Positions 40,133 to 56,676 are shown, numbered from the stretch's first letter. The stretch is 64,000 bases of DNA from Labia minor (GCA_963082975.1 OY720346.1:25538720-25602719); one strand, 5' to 3'. Translations and numbers: made by a program. The notes: generated from the sequence alone by a model not told the origin.

Positions 40133-42338
40133 TAAATTAAATATTTCTACTATTGATAGCATACATTTCTAGTTTGTTAATTGACTAACTAATGTCACTG
40201 CCACAATTCTAAAAAATCTGGGAAATATATTTTATTAGAAGTTTATATATATACTTATATATAAATAAATAAAAAAAAATCTCACACTATTTTATAATAC
40301 TTTTTATTAGATATTTATTTTTAAAAAAAAAAAAGATTCTTATCTTCAAAATTTCAAAGATTTTTACCTTTGAAACATTAAAATCTATGAATATTAATTT
40401 AATGAAATTGGCCATAATTTTATATTTATATCTATATATTCAAAATATTGTCTACTATTTGGTTTAACTTAATAAACTAATTGTATATGAAAAAATAAAA
40501 AAAAATTGGAAAAAAATATAAAAAAAAAAATTACGAAAAAAAAGAAAAAATGTAAATACTTTGCGAAGCTAGACGAATGGGACCTGAGAATAATTCTTAA
40601 ATCACAGTAAAGTATAATATACTTCTGTGTTCAAGAATTTTGTGACCAGCTTTCGACTGCCTGTTATTGTATGATAGCCGGATCTACTTTAAGCCTATAA
40701 TTAACACGGCCTAGGTATGACCGTTCTACGAAATGTAAATAATTCTTAACTCATGCATATAATTTAAACTTTTCTTGCTTAGATAATATGTTTTTGTTTA
40801 ATCTAATTTAATGAATTATTACTTATTTATCTTGAGAATTAGATTTGCTTTTTAATAAATATTAACATATATTTTTTATGCAATTTTAATAAATAAAAAA
40901 AAATTCATTTAAAATTATAATTGTAATCGACATATATATTAAAATGATTATAGTTGAGAATTATTAAGTTTTTTTATAATAAATAAATATATATATAAAA
41001 ATAATATTAATATAAAAAAATTTAAAACATGAAATCATGTAAATATTAATTTAATAATACAAAATTTAATTATATTGCTAAAATAAGATATATCCTAGCA
41101 AGAAAAGTAAGAAACCTTTTGGGGCTGTTGTAGAATGTGTCACTTTCTTTAAACTTGTATTTTTATAATAATTTCAAATTTAAAATGCTCTTGCTTTATA
41201 ATAATATAAACTTCCAAATTTTTATTATAATTAAAATAATAGTTCTATATAGAGAAATAAAAATATGAAAGTTGGTAAAATTATAAAATATAAAATGAAA
41301 GATTTTTATTTATCTAATAATCAATATATATATAAGTTTATCTAATTCCATAAAATAATAAAAACCATACTATATTTTTAAATAACACTTCTATTCTTAA
41401 AATGATTTTCTTTATATATATATATATTTATAACTTATAAAAATGTATTTGGTGAGGCAATTATACAGGCTATCATTTATTAATTAAATTGAATAATATA
41501 TATTGGTTACAGTATTACATTTAAATTATTAAAAATTTATTAAAATTGATAAATTAATATTAAAATCAACTATTATATAGAATTCCATTTATTTGAAAAA
41601 CAGGAAATCAATGGATATACACCAATAATGGTATATAAATATATATATATGTATATAAATATAATCCCCAAAATAATTTTAACTACATTGTACTAAATAT
41701 AAATGAAATAGCTCTAGGACATAGATATATACAATTAAACAATCTCAATTTCATTATGCTAAAAATAATAATATAAAGCTTTAAAAGATTCTTATCATAT
41801 ATCAAAATGTACAAACGATATTAAAAAATAAGCGTGTAAGCAAAAATTTCAAAATCGTTACTGAAATATGAGAAATCTTTCTGTATTGTAGTCGTCTTAC
41901 AATTTTTGGTCAATATATTTGTATAATATATTTGTATGTAAGTATTTCCATAAAATACCAAATTTCAATTGACCTATGATTAATTAAAAATTATTCTATA
42001 AATTCTTTTAATTTAATATTGAAGAAATATTTTTTATTAGCAATTCTGGGGATAGAATGTTGCGGTTTATTTTTAACATTAATTAATTTAATTTTTTTTA
42101 TTATTTTAGAACTTTTTATTTATTTTTTTATTTTTTAGAATTTTGATATTTTATAATTTAAATAATCCAAAAAAACAAATTCCTGATTACATAATGAACC
42201 ATTTCATATTTCATTTACTCATGCGATGAAATTTAAAATTAAGATCTTATTCTTTGATACATATGTCATTCAAATTGCCATAAAATTGGCTGTCGATTCT
42301 GGATATATATGTATATAATTAATTACGGGCGGTGAGCC
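39692..42338. other. Intergenic DNA between convergent PGM and Rab7
   Basis: Holds the 3' untranslated regions of both genes; their exact ends cannot be fixed. A balanced-composition patch at 40558-40735 ('gaagctagacgaatgggacc', 'ggatctactttaagcc') is unexplained and has no frame. TA runs at about 40098-40124. Confidence 0.45.
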
Positions 42339-46502
<4,164 letters not shown>

Positions 46503-48611
46503 TTATAAAAACATTAAGCTTCCTTCCAAATAATCATCATCGAAATCATCCTTTAATTTTTCTTTAAAATATTTGCCATCGTCTTTCATTTCTTCAATAT
46601 ACTGAACTTGATCTTTAATTTTCAAAGAATCCATTTCAATGGGTATATCATAAAATTTATTTAGGAATTTTAAAATTTCTTCCTTAGTTTTAATTATATT
46701 AAATTTAGCTCGTTCTCTCTTTGGAAGAAGTTTCTCTAGCATAAATACTAAGTGATGGTGAAAAGATTTAAATTGTATGTCTAATTTTTGGTCAAGTGAA
46801 ATCCATTTTTCCAAACATTCTATTGGAGTTTTTTCATAACCAGCATATAAAGCTGGATTTGTAAGAAGTCCTCGTGCAGCCATTATCCCTAAGGATATCA
46901 AATTTAAATTTTAGAATTTCGAGAATAGATAATTGTATAATGAATTTAGATGAACTTTATTTAGATCTATTTAATATATTTTACCCTGGCATTTTGTTTC
47001 CTGGTGAAGAGAATGAGCCGTTTTTAATGAAACAACATCTCCATTTGCTATTATTGGAATACGTAGACTATCAACAATTTCTTTAATTGATTTCTGATCG
47101 ACTGGCTCTGTGCTTCGTTGCTTTATTTTACGACCATGAACAGTAATAAATGAAACACCAGCTGCTTCGAGGGACTGACAAAGGGAAATTGTATTTCTAG
47201 AATATATACCAAATCAATAAATTGTAAATGATAAAAGACTATGAGATAAGCCCCTTTTTAGAAAGAGAGAGAAAATAAATCTTATTTTTTTCTATTTCTA
47301 AATTTTAAGTTAATAGAAATCATATTAATTAAAAATCTAAGAAAATTTAATTTTTTCTAGAGTATTTTAATAATTAATAAATAAATTTTAATTAAATATT
47401 CACAGAACAATGTTCAAATATCAATTTACTTACTTTATTTCATCGAGAAGTCTAATCTTAACAGAAATCGTGTAATTATCTCTTATTTTATTTCGTACTT
47501 CTAATACCATGTCTTTTATTCCTTGTGGATCATTTAATAATTTGGCACCGTATCCATCTGCCATCGCCCATCTTTGAGGACAACCACAATTTAAATCTAC
47601 CCCATCACTGTATCTACAAATAAAAAAATATTTTTAAATAATAATTTTCTATTTAAATTTATTGAAGAAAATTATTCAAGATTGATGATTAGAAAATATA
47701 CTCCTTCCTCAAATTTTAATCTTATGACAATCAAAATTCCCTAAATGTTATCAATCGCAGTAGACTTAATGTTCATTAATTCTAATTAATTACTTAATCT
47801 ATACCTACGGAGCAACCAATTCAGTTGCTGATAGTAACTCGTAGGAATTTCTTGCAGCAAATTGTACAATTAGAGGAGTATCATCTAAAATAGATTTATT
47901 TTTATATTATAAATATCACTAATTTATTTAAATAAGTTATATTTGAACAAAATAGATAAAATTGAGAAAAATAAAATATATTTTTATTGATATTAATATT
48001 TAAATAATTCTTAAGAATTAAATAATAAATAAATGTTTGTATTGTTTGAAAATAGACGTTATATTAGTTGAATATAGATTAAACAAAAATGTTATGTTTC
48101 TAGATTATATAGGGAAATAAATCAGAAATTTAACAATACTGTATTCTATGTACAAATTTATAATTGAAAACAAATTCTTTGAGATTATATCATTTTTTTT
48201 TTAAGAAAATTTTAATTAAAGTATGATTTAGATAATTGATATGATGATCACATTTAATTTAATATACAAACAGCAAAGAGGAAGAAAAATAAATTTAATA
48301 CTATAAAACAATTACTTGTATTAGTTGTGAATTCATTTTTTCTAGCTTTTTCTGAACATATAAAAGAATCAGCTATTATCATAGGTGTAAAACATAAATC
48401 ACATCCAAACGATCTCACTAATTGTCGAAAAGGTAGTCTAAAAAACAATAAGATAATACAAATTTATAATAGTTAAAATTTTCCAATATATGTTTCAATT
48501 TGAATAATTATACACTTTATTGAATTCCTACTTGCTATATCGCACCATTGGAGCACTGATTTTAATAAAATCATTATTTTCAAATAAATTTAATACAGGT
48601 GAAAAGGCCAT
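46503..48611 (-). CDS. DUS4L: tRNA-dihydrouridine synthase, DUS4-like
   Basis: Six exons, 48611-48532, 48437-48316, 47884-47809, 47613-47434, 47196-46985 and 46888-46503, join in frame to 351 residues. The flavoenzyme reduces uridine to dihydrouridine in the tRNA D-loop (positions 20a/20b for the Dus4 class). Motifs in order: N-terminal 'ISAPMVRYSKLPFR', 'LIVQFAA', and 'DLNCGCPQRWAMADGYGAKL' with catalytic Cys104. Then come 'FITVHGR' (His173), 'IPIIANGD' (FMN phosphate site) and 'GIMAARGLLTNPALYAGYE'. 'CPQ.WA...GYG' and 'MAARGLL.NPA' mark the Dus4 subfamily. It is somewhat longer than the human protein because of an acidic C-terminal tail. All introns are GT-AG. Confidence 0.94.
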
Positions 48612-49757
48612 TTTTTTATTTTATATAGTCAATTTCATTTGTATGATTTTCAGCTTTAATTAGATAGATAATTTACATCATTTACATTTTCTTCAAATTG
48701 ATTTATATAATTTAAATGATTCCAGTAATGAATTTAAGTTGACATTGATGGTAATAATAGCGCTAAATATAAATAAAAAAATTTTTAAGCAATAAAAATT
48801 TTGTTATTTATATATTTCTATAAAAAATATCAAAAAATTATAAGAAAATTTAATTTATTTTATTTTAATAAAATTATGGCATAAGAAAATACTGATAAAG
48901 GAACTAGATCTTGATGTTTACATTAATGTATATACACAGTATCATTTCTCGTAGGTAGACCTTTAAATTTTTCTACGGAATTGGTAAAAAATTATTAAAT
49001 CTTAATTTAATATATTTACTACGTAAACAAAAAGAAATTTGAGAATTTTATTTATATATTTTAAATTAATAAAGTACTGAATATTTAGTAATAATTAAAT
49101 AATAATATATTAGAGAAAGAAACTATTAGTGAGATAATTTAAATATTTTAATATTATATAGTATTATATATTTTCCAAAAATTTGTAGAAAGATAATGAT
49201 ATATCTAAATATATAAATATAAATAAATATATATATATTTAAATGTATTTCAACAAGCGCCTATGGTTAAATATATGAAATATATCAAATCATAAATAAA
49301 AGTTAAAATTATTAGATTATTTACATTCTTTTTTAGTAGTATAAATGATATATTACAAATTTTATAAATGTAACACTTTAAAAAGAAAATCGATAAATTA
49401 TAAGAATTATATTATTATAAAATATTTGACAAATTTCTATCTTGGAGATCAAAATCTATTCTTCAAAAGAATCGTTGAAATTTATATAGTAAATTTGGAA
49501 AAACCCACAGATTTTTTAAATAATTGTACTACTATTGTTAATTTATTTTGAAGTATTTCATATGTTTAAGGTGTTTTGTTTGAAAATAATCATTTTTAAT
49601 ATTACTTTTCATTTTTCCATTTTAAATCCAATATTAAATGAAATAACAAATAACGTCCAAAAGTGGCCCTTTTCAAAAATAACTAGGATTTTTTAAAATG
49701 AGTTCATTCCTTATGATAAATAGTAAATCGATTAATTAAAAATAAATATTAATAATT
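48612..49757. other. A+T-rich intergenic DNA upstream of the DUS gene
   Basis: Presumably contains the promoter of the dihydrouridine synthase gene. No initiator or island stands out, and no other gene is visible. Confidence 0.45.
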
Positions 49758-50330
49758 AAGTACCTTGGCTCATTGTTCTCTGATACCGGTTCCGACAACA
49801 GGGAGATAAGTGCGCGATTGCAAGCTGGAAATCGATGTTATTTCGCTCTTAACAACTTATTAAAATCCCGTAGTCTGTCAGTGGGCCTCAAGCTTCGTAC
49901 TTATAAGACGTTAATTCAACCCGTCGTTCTCTCTATGGATGCCAAACGTGGGGCATTAAGGTGAAAGAGTGAAGGAGGCTCTTGGTGTTGAAAAAAAAGT
50001 TTTAAGAAAGATCTTGGCGGAGAATGGAGAAGACGGTATAATAGAGAGCTTGAGGATCTCCATGGCGAAGCTAAAATATTGGGAATAATGAAGAACCAAA
50101 GACTCCAGTGGCTTGGTCATGGATGCCTCTAGATGACCGAGGATGGCTGGAAGAAGGCAATGAGGTCGACCGAGGATGAGATGGATGAACGGGCTGAGAG
50201 AGGATCTAATCAGCATCGAAGAGTGGGAGGAATGAATGGAGAAGGCGCAGGACCGGATTCTCTGGAGGGAGATTTGTCGGAACTCACATGGTCCCTTTGG
50301 CCTACTCGTGTAAAGTAAAGTAAGTAAATT
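49758..50330 (+). pseudogene. LINE reverse-transcriptase C-terminal fragment (second family)
   Basis: Reads 'KYLGSLFSDTGSDNREISAR', 'CYFALNNLLKSRSLSVGLKL' and 'TYKTLIQPVVLYGCQTWGIK'. After frameshifts come 'KNQRLQWLGHV' and 'AQDRILWREICRNSHGPFG', ending in a 'gtaaagtaaagtaagtaaa' tail. The layout is the same as the LINEs at 6672 and 26830 (KYLGS, TYKT..LYGC.TW, RL.WLGH), but the sequence is clearly different, so it is another family. At least three frameshifts. The simple-repeat tail marks the true 3' end; the left end is truncated. Confidence 0.85.
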
Positions 50331-51616
50331 AATAATTAATCAATAAAAGGTTTAACATTAAAATTTTGTAGGCTAACGCTAGGAATGGCTTGAAAGTTTC
50401 TTTTTGTCATGCTTGCATTTGGTTCATTCTCTTTTGATCAAATTCCAAAATTTGACCTATTTTAAAATTCCAAATTATGGTAAGTAAATATAACCAATAT
50501 TATATTTTTTAATAAAATCATGATGGAAATAAAAAAATACTAAAACTTAGCTTTTCTTATAATAGAGAAACATTTATTCGCTTTATAATCGAGTTTAATA
50601 ATATAATTTTCTTAAATAAATTGCTTATTGTTTTTTAAAAATTTGCAATTGTAATATGAAGCGTTCAACTCCTCTGGAAGAAAAGTAGCTTTGTTTTGAT
50701 GAAACCTTTATTTGGAATAAATAAATGAGAACCTCAATTTTTTATGTATATTAAAAATAACAATATCTTATTCATATATTTTATTATAGTTAATCTTATA
50801 CTCTTCATTATATTATTCTCGATGAAACAAATTATTATCTAATAATTACTTAAATTCAATATTATGACTTAAAGATTTAAGGTATAGTAACATAGGAATG
50901 AACATTTTTTTATTGTAATCCACTGTACTTAAATTATTTTTTGTGTTCTCAATCATAAATTAAAATTTTTAACTTATTTTGATACAATATAGAATTTCCC
51001 TAATTTCTAAATTAGCTGATTTTTATGCTTATACATATGTAAATGTATATTAAATAAATAATTGTATTTATATAAATTTCAAAAAATAATCTAAATAAAT
51101 TTTAAAAAATGTTTGTGAATACTATTATTCTTACATGTTTATATCTTGTCAGAATAATTAATCATAATTTTTTGATTAATATTGTGGATAATTAAATATT
51201 TGTAAAAAAATTATATAAAATTAAATTAATATTATAAATATTAATAATTATAGAAAAAATAAATAAATTTATATAAATAAAGAAAAACTTTTTTTTTTAA
51301 ATTAATATATTTAAATAAATATCTTTTACAATTTTATAATAAGGAAAAATATTTAGTGATAATCTTGAATTATAATACATATCAAAGAAATCATTTAGAA
51401 ATGTCTATAAATTGAATATTGAAAAAAATAAATAAAACTAATTACATGTATTTACGCATATAAATATATATCATATATATATATATGATTTTTTAAATTA
51501 CTTACAATAAATATATATAAAAAAAAAACAAATAAAAAACAAAATGAAAATAATAAAAATAAAATGTAGTTAATAGGTGATTTTAATTTTAAAATTCACT
51601 AAAATACTATTAAAGA
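50331..51616. other. A+T-rich intergenic DNA downstream of TADA3
   Basis: Includes the TADA3 3' untranslated region on the right. No other gene seen. Confidence 0.5.
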
Positions 51617-53032
51617 TTAATTGATCTCCATCGAAGGTTCTTCTTTTAGATCAATTGTTCGAATTAAAAATTCACGTTGCCGTAGTAATGCCCAAGCTTG
51701 TTGTTGTTCTTTCTCTGTCGGGGGCATATCTTTATGTTTGGAATTTAATTTTTTATATATTTCCAAAACTTCATTATCCACTGCTTGAAGTTGACGTTTA
51801 AAATCTTGTTTAACTAATTCTTTTTTAGTACTTTCCAAAAGACGTTTTAATTGTTCTATATTATGATTTGAAATTGTTTTTAATTCAGCTTGACACGCTT
51901 TTAATTCTTTCAAAATTTCATCATCTTCAGTTTTAGTTTGTTCAGTGGGATCTAAAATACCTTGTTCTTCCAATTCTTTGCGAAGTATTCTTTCGAATGT
52001 CAAGGAATTTTTTAAAGAAAAATTGTTCAAAAGCCCTGTCCTAGGAGTTTGATTTTCTCCTCCTCTGCATTTTTTGGAATCTGTCGTTTCTTGAATTGGC
52101 ACCATAATATTTTCTTCCATTAAAACCGATATCAATCTTTGGGTAAGAGGTCCAGTTGCCGGAGTTTCATTTAATTTGTCTGCCCTTTTTAACATATTAT
52201 TCGCATCAGCAATATTTCCTTTTACTTTATTTTGGTTTCCAGCTTCTTGTTCTTCCATCAGATCCTCTTGGGCCCATTTGAGACTATAATGTTTGCCTAA
52301 AGGTGGGATTTTTTGAAATTCTTCATCAATGTCATGATCTTTGATAAGGTCTTCAAGAAGCTTTATATCTTCTAATGTGAAATCAGCACAGTAGGGTTCC
52401 ACAGAACTCCAAAATCTTATAAGAGTGTCGTTTTTAGGGGGGATAATTTCAGTAACATTTGTTTCTGTTGAATCGGGTGGTCCTCTTTCTATAGTATTAA
52501 AATTGTGAGACGGACTAGAAGAATTTAATGGAATACCTTTAACTTTAGTAAAATTAATTTTTGGAGAGTTGTTTTGAGCTATATCTTTAAATCTCTTTAA
52601 ATGTTTATTTAAATTTTTAGATCCTTTTGCTTGCGATAAAGGTGTTTTATGTAGACCTAATCTCCCTTTCTTATTTTTACTATCCTCTCCACTATTTTGA
52701 TAATTAATTTCTTCTTGCAAAACTCTTGATCGTATAATAACAGAAGATAATAATGTTTCTAGTTCAAATTGGAGTGAATATAATTCGGTTGGATTAACAA
52801 TTTCTTCTTTTGGACGTTTATATATTTGCGTATAAAATGGTAATATTTTTTCGTTATCCGAAGTTTTAATTAAGGAAAATAAATCACCATCATTCCTGGG
52901 TGATAATGAGGTTTCCTCAAATGCTAGTGGATTGTTTAAAGATGTTTTTGAAGTTTTCGATTTTCCATTATGTTTCAATTTTCCCGCTGATTTCTTTGGA
53001 CTTTGCTTGCCTTTTCCACTGTTTGGCATCAT
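51617..53032 (-). CDS. TADA3: Transcriptional adaptor 3 (SAGA/ADA histone acetyltransferase subunit)
   Basis: Single coding exon of 471 residues. Ada3 bridges Ada2-Gcn5 to the rest of the nuclear SAGA and ATAC complexes and stimulates histone H3 acetylation. The C-terminal third carries the family's conserved run: 'GPLTQRLISVLMEENI' (294-309), 'SLTFERILRKELEEQGILD' (343-361), 'DDEILKELKACQAELK' (370-385), 'VDNEVLEIYKKLN' (418-430) and 'TEKEQQQAWALLRQREFLI' (439-457). A central block, 'RFWSSVEPYCADFTLEDIKL', and the early 'YTQIYKRPKEEI...LYSLQFELETLL' coiled segment also fit. The N-terminus is a basic Lys/Ser-rich stretch. It is slightly longer than human TADA3 (432). Upstream lie a tRNA-Asn gene and a decayed copy of this gene's 5' end. 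Confidence 0.94.
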   Translation of the reverse strand: MMPNSGKGKQSPKKSAGKLKHNGKSKTSKTSLNNPLAFEETSLSPRNDGDLFSLIKTSDNEKILPFYTQIYKRPKEEIVNPTELYSLQFELETLLSSVIIRSRVLQEEINYQNSGEDSKNKKGRLGLHKTPLSQAKGSKNLNKHLKRFKDIAQNNSPKINFTKVKGIPLNSSSPSHNFNTIERGPPDSTETNVTEIIPPKNDTLIRFWSSVEPYCADFTLEDIKLLEDLIKDHDIDEEFQKIPPLGKHYSLKWAQEDLMEEQEAGNQNKVKGNIADANNMLKRADKLNETPATGPLTQRLISVLMEENIMVPIQETTDSKKCRGGENQTPRTGLLNNFSLKNSLTFERILRKELEEQGILDPTEQTKTEDDEILKELKACQAELKTISNHNIEQLKRLLESTKKELVKQDFKRQLQAVDNEVLEIYKKLNSKHKDMPPTEKEQQQAWALLRQREFLIRTIDLKEEPSMEIN

Positions 53033-53571
53033 TCTTTTAAATCAATGAAATTAGTCGAAAGGTTGCTAATTGATTTGCAAATCAGCTCGTTTAATTTAAT
53101 CATACAATTAAATGAAATTATTATGTCAACAAATTCATAATTGTATAAAAAATAATCACTTAAAAGGATTTTAAAACATTTATTGAAATGATTAGGAGAC
53201 AGAAGTGGGAGAAAATGGGTGTGTTCAGAAAGGGACACTCTAATAAGCCTGTTCAGTTTAAGTTGGTAAAACATAATTTTATAGAAATTCAAAATATCAA
53301 TTTTAAATACAGATAAAAACTATAATATATTTTAAATATTTAAAAAAGTTTTCAGATTTATTTAAATATAATAAATTTATAATTATGATAATTTGTTTTA
53401 AAATATATATTATTTATTAGAATGCTATTGAGTATAATCCACAGACTTGTATAATCATTTAAACTAATTTAAAGTTTTTAAAAAAACAAAAACAAAAAAA
53501 TTTTAAAAAAATTAAAAAAATTAAATGAAAATTTTAAATTTTAATTTTAAAACTATTAATAAAAAGAATAA

Positions 53572-53588
53572 CGCCCCCGGGTGGGCTC

Positions 53589-53625
<37 letters not shown>

Positions 53626-53645
53626 GCCGATTGCGCCACGGAGGC
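53572..53645 (-). tRNA. tRNA-Asn-GTT: tRNA-Asn (anticodon GUU), copy 1
   Basis: 74 bases without intron. The acceptor stem GCCTCCG pairs with CGGGGGC (two G-T pairs), with discriminator G. The D-arm 'GCGCAATCGGCTAGCGC' follows. The anticodon stem-loop 'TTCGGCTGTTAACCGAA' has GTT at positions 34-36. The T-arm is 'GGTGGTTCGAGCCCACC'. The TTCGA of the B box and the TGGCGCAATCGG A box are intact. A CTTTTT Pol III terminator lies about 5 bases after the 3' end (plus-strand 'aaaaag', 53562-53567). Identical to the copy at 54526. Confidence 0.98.
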
Positions 53646-53939
53646 TTATAAATATGAAACTGAAAAATCACTATAGAAATTATTATTATTTTTTTTTTAT
53701 TTTTTTTATTTTTTTTGTAAAATAAATTTTAAAATTAGAATTTATTCAAAACATAAATATTAATTGGTTATAGACTATTAATGAAAAATTTAATATTAAG
53801 ATTTTCTGGTTAGATGACTTTCAGTTTCTTAAAACAATTTTACTTATTATATAAATAAACTTTATAAGAAAAATCGAATAATTTATTATCGGAAATTATA
53901 AACTAAGTCCGTACCCTTGATTGTAATATTTCTTCTAAT
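53646..53939. other. A+T-rich spacer between the duplication units
   Basis: No gene. A long T-rich run at about 53681-53720. Confidence 0.4.
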
Positions 53940-54115
53940 AAAGATTTATCAAATTTGTTTTCGTTTTAATACATTTCAATTTTCCCGCATATATCTTTGA
54001 GCTTGTCTTCTACAAAAACACGATTCGGATTGGCATCATTCGTTTAAATCAATGATTTTATAAGTAAGCTTCCTAATTGATTCTAATCATCTCGTTCCAT
54101 TTAATTACCCTATAG
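53940..54115 (-). pseudogene. Relic of the TADA3 promoter and N-terminal coding region
   Basis: On the minus strand the sequence around 54042 reads ATGATGCCAA, as at the TADA3 start. Soon after it has 'gcgggaaaattgaaa', which in TADA3 encodes the 'AGKLK' stretch. Upstream, 'catcattcgtttaaatcaat' and 'cctaattgatt' match 53028-53080. The copy hits a stop after about 25 codons and then loses similarity. Together with the tRNA copy at 54526 it forms the second unit of a ~1 kb tandem segmental duplication. Confidence 0.8.
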
Positions 54116-54525
54116 TGATGTAAAAAAACAAATTTCGTTAAATTAAAACATTTTTTTAAATTTATTATGAAAGAAATAAAAAAGTAGAATATATTTTAAA
54201 ATGGAAAATAATATAGTATAATATATACTATATATACTAATGGCAGTAAACATATTACTTTAATAAGACCCTTTTTTCTTGGTAAAAATTATTTAAAGAT
54301 TTACAAAATAACAATATATAAATAAATAAATAAATAAATAGATTATATAAACAGAATATATAAACACTAGTAATAAATTTATATTATAAAAAACTTTAAA
54401 ATTTGTTCATATATATATAAAATATATTGTAGTGTATTATCTAATACTTATCGAAAATTCTATTTAATAATATTTAGAACCGCATTAAAATTATTAAAAA
54501 AAGAAAAAATCTTTTAAAAAATTTA

Positions 54526-54542
54526 CGCCCCCGGGTGGGCTC

Positions 54543-54579
<37 letters not shown>

Positions 54580-54599
54580 GCCGATTGCGCCACGGAGGC
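54526..54599 (-). tRNA. tRNA-Asn-GTT: tRNA-Asn (anticodon GUU), copy 2
   Basis: Identical over all 74 bases to 53572-53645, including anticodon GTT and both internal promoter boxes. A TTTTTT tract follows about 5 bases after the 3' end (plus-strand A run at about 54516-54521), serving as Pol III terminator. The flanks outside the gene differ strongly from copy 1, so only the tRNA itself has been conserved or homogenised. Confidence 0.98.
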
Positions 54600-55280
54600 T
54601 TGGTATTAATTTAAGTCAAAATTTAATTCACAAGCTTCCCGACTATAATACATTAATAAATAATTCATATTTAATTCAACTTAGCATTTTTCTATTTATC
54701 TATTTAGCTTTATAAATTATTTTATAACATTTTAATTTTCTATTCATATATTAAAGAAATTTATATAAAAAATCATTTATTATTTTTCTAAATATATAGT
54801 GGATAAACAAAACTTGATAAGCTTATATATATATATATATATATATATAACAAAAAGGATTCATTAAATTTTGTTACAATTATTTTTAAAATATTTTTAA
54901 TTCTTTTAAATAAAATTAATTTTAGATTTTATTTTATTTAAGTACATTTATTTATCTTCTATATATATATATATATATATGTTTATAGGTGTTTATATAT
55001 ATATGTATCATAAATTTACAAATAATATAATTCTTATTGGTATTTATTAATTATTATTTTATTAATAATAACTAAATTTTATTGATTTATTACACAATTT
55101 AAAAGTTGTTGTCATTAAATTATAATAAAATTATGTTGATTTAAATTTTTATTTATTTATTTTTTTTATTATGTGAAAGGGGGTGATATAGTGGGGATGG
55201 AATATAGTATATTTTCTATTTTCAAACTATTTACCATAAAATTATCGTAATTAATTTTTTAAATATTGTTAGTATATTGT
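54600..55280. other. A+T-rich intergenic DNA with TA microsatellites
   Basis: TA runs at about 54824-54849 and 54961-54980. No gene. Confidence 0.5.
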
Positions 55281-55950
55281 AAAAATATTTAAAAAATTAT
55301 AAGAATTGTTTTGTCGATGGAGAAGGATCGGATATTGGAGGGAATTATTTTTTGTGACACGGCGGTGGGAGGTGTTTTTCGGCGGGAGGATTTTGGCGGC
55401 CTCTGTTTGCCTAGCAGTGCTCAGCTTTATTCTCTTGCCGCCGGCAGATCTGATCACATTATCTCCTGCGCAGGTACGCTCACTCGGCATCATTTTTATT
55501 TTATTCACACTTATATTAATTTTCTTTCTTTTTTAAAAAATATTTCTCGTTTTTCTTATTTTTCATACGAAATTTTGATATATTTTTCATGCATGTTTTT
55601 TGTATACTTGTTGAAAATAAAATTATAGAATGTAATGATGCCCAAACATTCATGAAACGCTATGGCGTCTGCCGGATCGAAACTTGAAATCGCGGCAAGC
55701 TACAAGTCAATATCTGTCAATTATCTGAATTATTTTATACTTAATTAATTTTTATTCTAACAAAATCGTTATAATTTAATATTAAAAATATTATAAACAT
55801 ATTATAAAAATTTATTTTACTCGTTTTAAAATAAATTTGGGCTTCTTTAATCATTCTATAAATAGAGAAAAAATTTATGAGCGTCTAGTTTGTTATTTCG
55901 TTAACGGTTAGCTTTTATTTGAATATGGCGGGCGCGCTTATAGCTTTATT
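55281..55950 (+). promoter_or_regulatory. Probable HMGA promoter region
   Basis: A G+C-richer stretch about 0.8-1.4 kb before the HMGA start codon. It includes 'gccgccggcagatctgatca' (about 55437-55456), 'ctatggcgtctgccgg' (about 55660) and 'gaatatggcgggcgcgctta' (about 55920). The ATGGCGG-type motifs resemble the YY1-like sites seen near many metazoan start sites. The HMGA coding exon starts with a splice acceptor, so a non-coding exon must lie upstream, most likely here. Confidence 0.4.
55317..55475 (+). other. Candidate short coding exon or upstream ORF
   Basis: From ATG at 55317 an open frame of balanced codon use runs to a possible donor 'gcag|gtacgc' (about 55474): 'MEKDRILEGIIFCDTAVGG', then 'FRREDFGGLCLPSSAQLYS', 'LAAGRSDHIISCA'. 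I do not recognise it. If spliced to the HMGA acceptor at 56718, the frame would read six more codons and end in a TAA that overlaps the HMGA ATG (TAATG), making it an upstream ORF. It could equally be non-coding or the start of another gene. Confidence 0.3.
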
Positions 55951-56632
55951 TTATAAAAATAATATTAAAATTAATTTTTTTCTATTTTCTTTTTTTATTT
56001 ATGTTTATTTTAACATAAATAATATCAACATAGGATAATATTTGATACTAAACAAATTTATTTATTTATTTTCATGTAAATCTTGTTAATTTAAAATTTT
56101 TTTCAATTTTTTAATTTTTTTTTTATTATTATTTAAAAATTATTTCTAACGTATATTAATTTTTAATTAATAAAATTGAGATTATCATATATCATACGAT
56201 CATATCAAGATAATAGCTTGGCATCTTTTGAGAAAATGCTATGTATACTAATGTATTAATCAACTCACCGCCCCTAAATTTTTAGGCTTGGAGCCATTTC
56301 TTGTAATTTTTTAAATTACTTTGTATATATGAATATTATTGTAATATTTATAATTTTTTTATTTTTTTAATTAAAAGCAAATTGGGAATATTATATATAT
56401 TAATATATTTGATGTATTTTCCCTTTCCCGCTTTATTTTTTTTATTATTTATGTCATAAGATATAATTGTTTATATATATATTTTATTCTACTATATTAC
56501 TTATATTTTCTACATTTTTCTTTTTTTAAAAAAATAGCATTTAAATACATTTTTATAATTTATTTTTTAATTTTTAATGGGGATCAACTAGATTGTAATG
56601 ATTAGTTTTTTGGCGGCAAAGGTACTCTTGAG

Positions 56633-56676
<44 letters not shown>

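Noticed and set aside
49345-49551. Plus-strand 68-codon frame rich in Asn, Lys, Ile and Tyr
   Set aside because: Typical chance frame in A+T-rich DNA; no similarity, no splice sites.
53029-53292. Minus-strand 87-codon frame upstream of TADA3
   Set aside because: Overlaps the TADA3 start in another frame and has no recognisable features; probably leader or promoter DNA.
55269-55508. Minus-strand frame of 79 codons opposite the HMGA promoter island
   Set aside because: The plus-strand frame with a splice donor is the better explanation; the minus frame has no splice site or motif.
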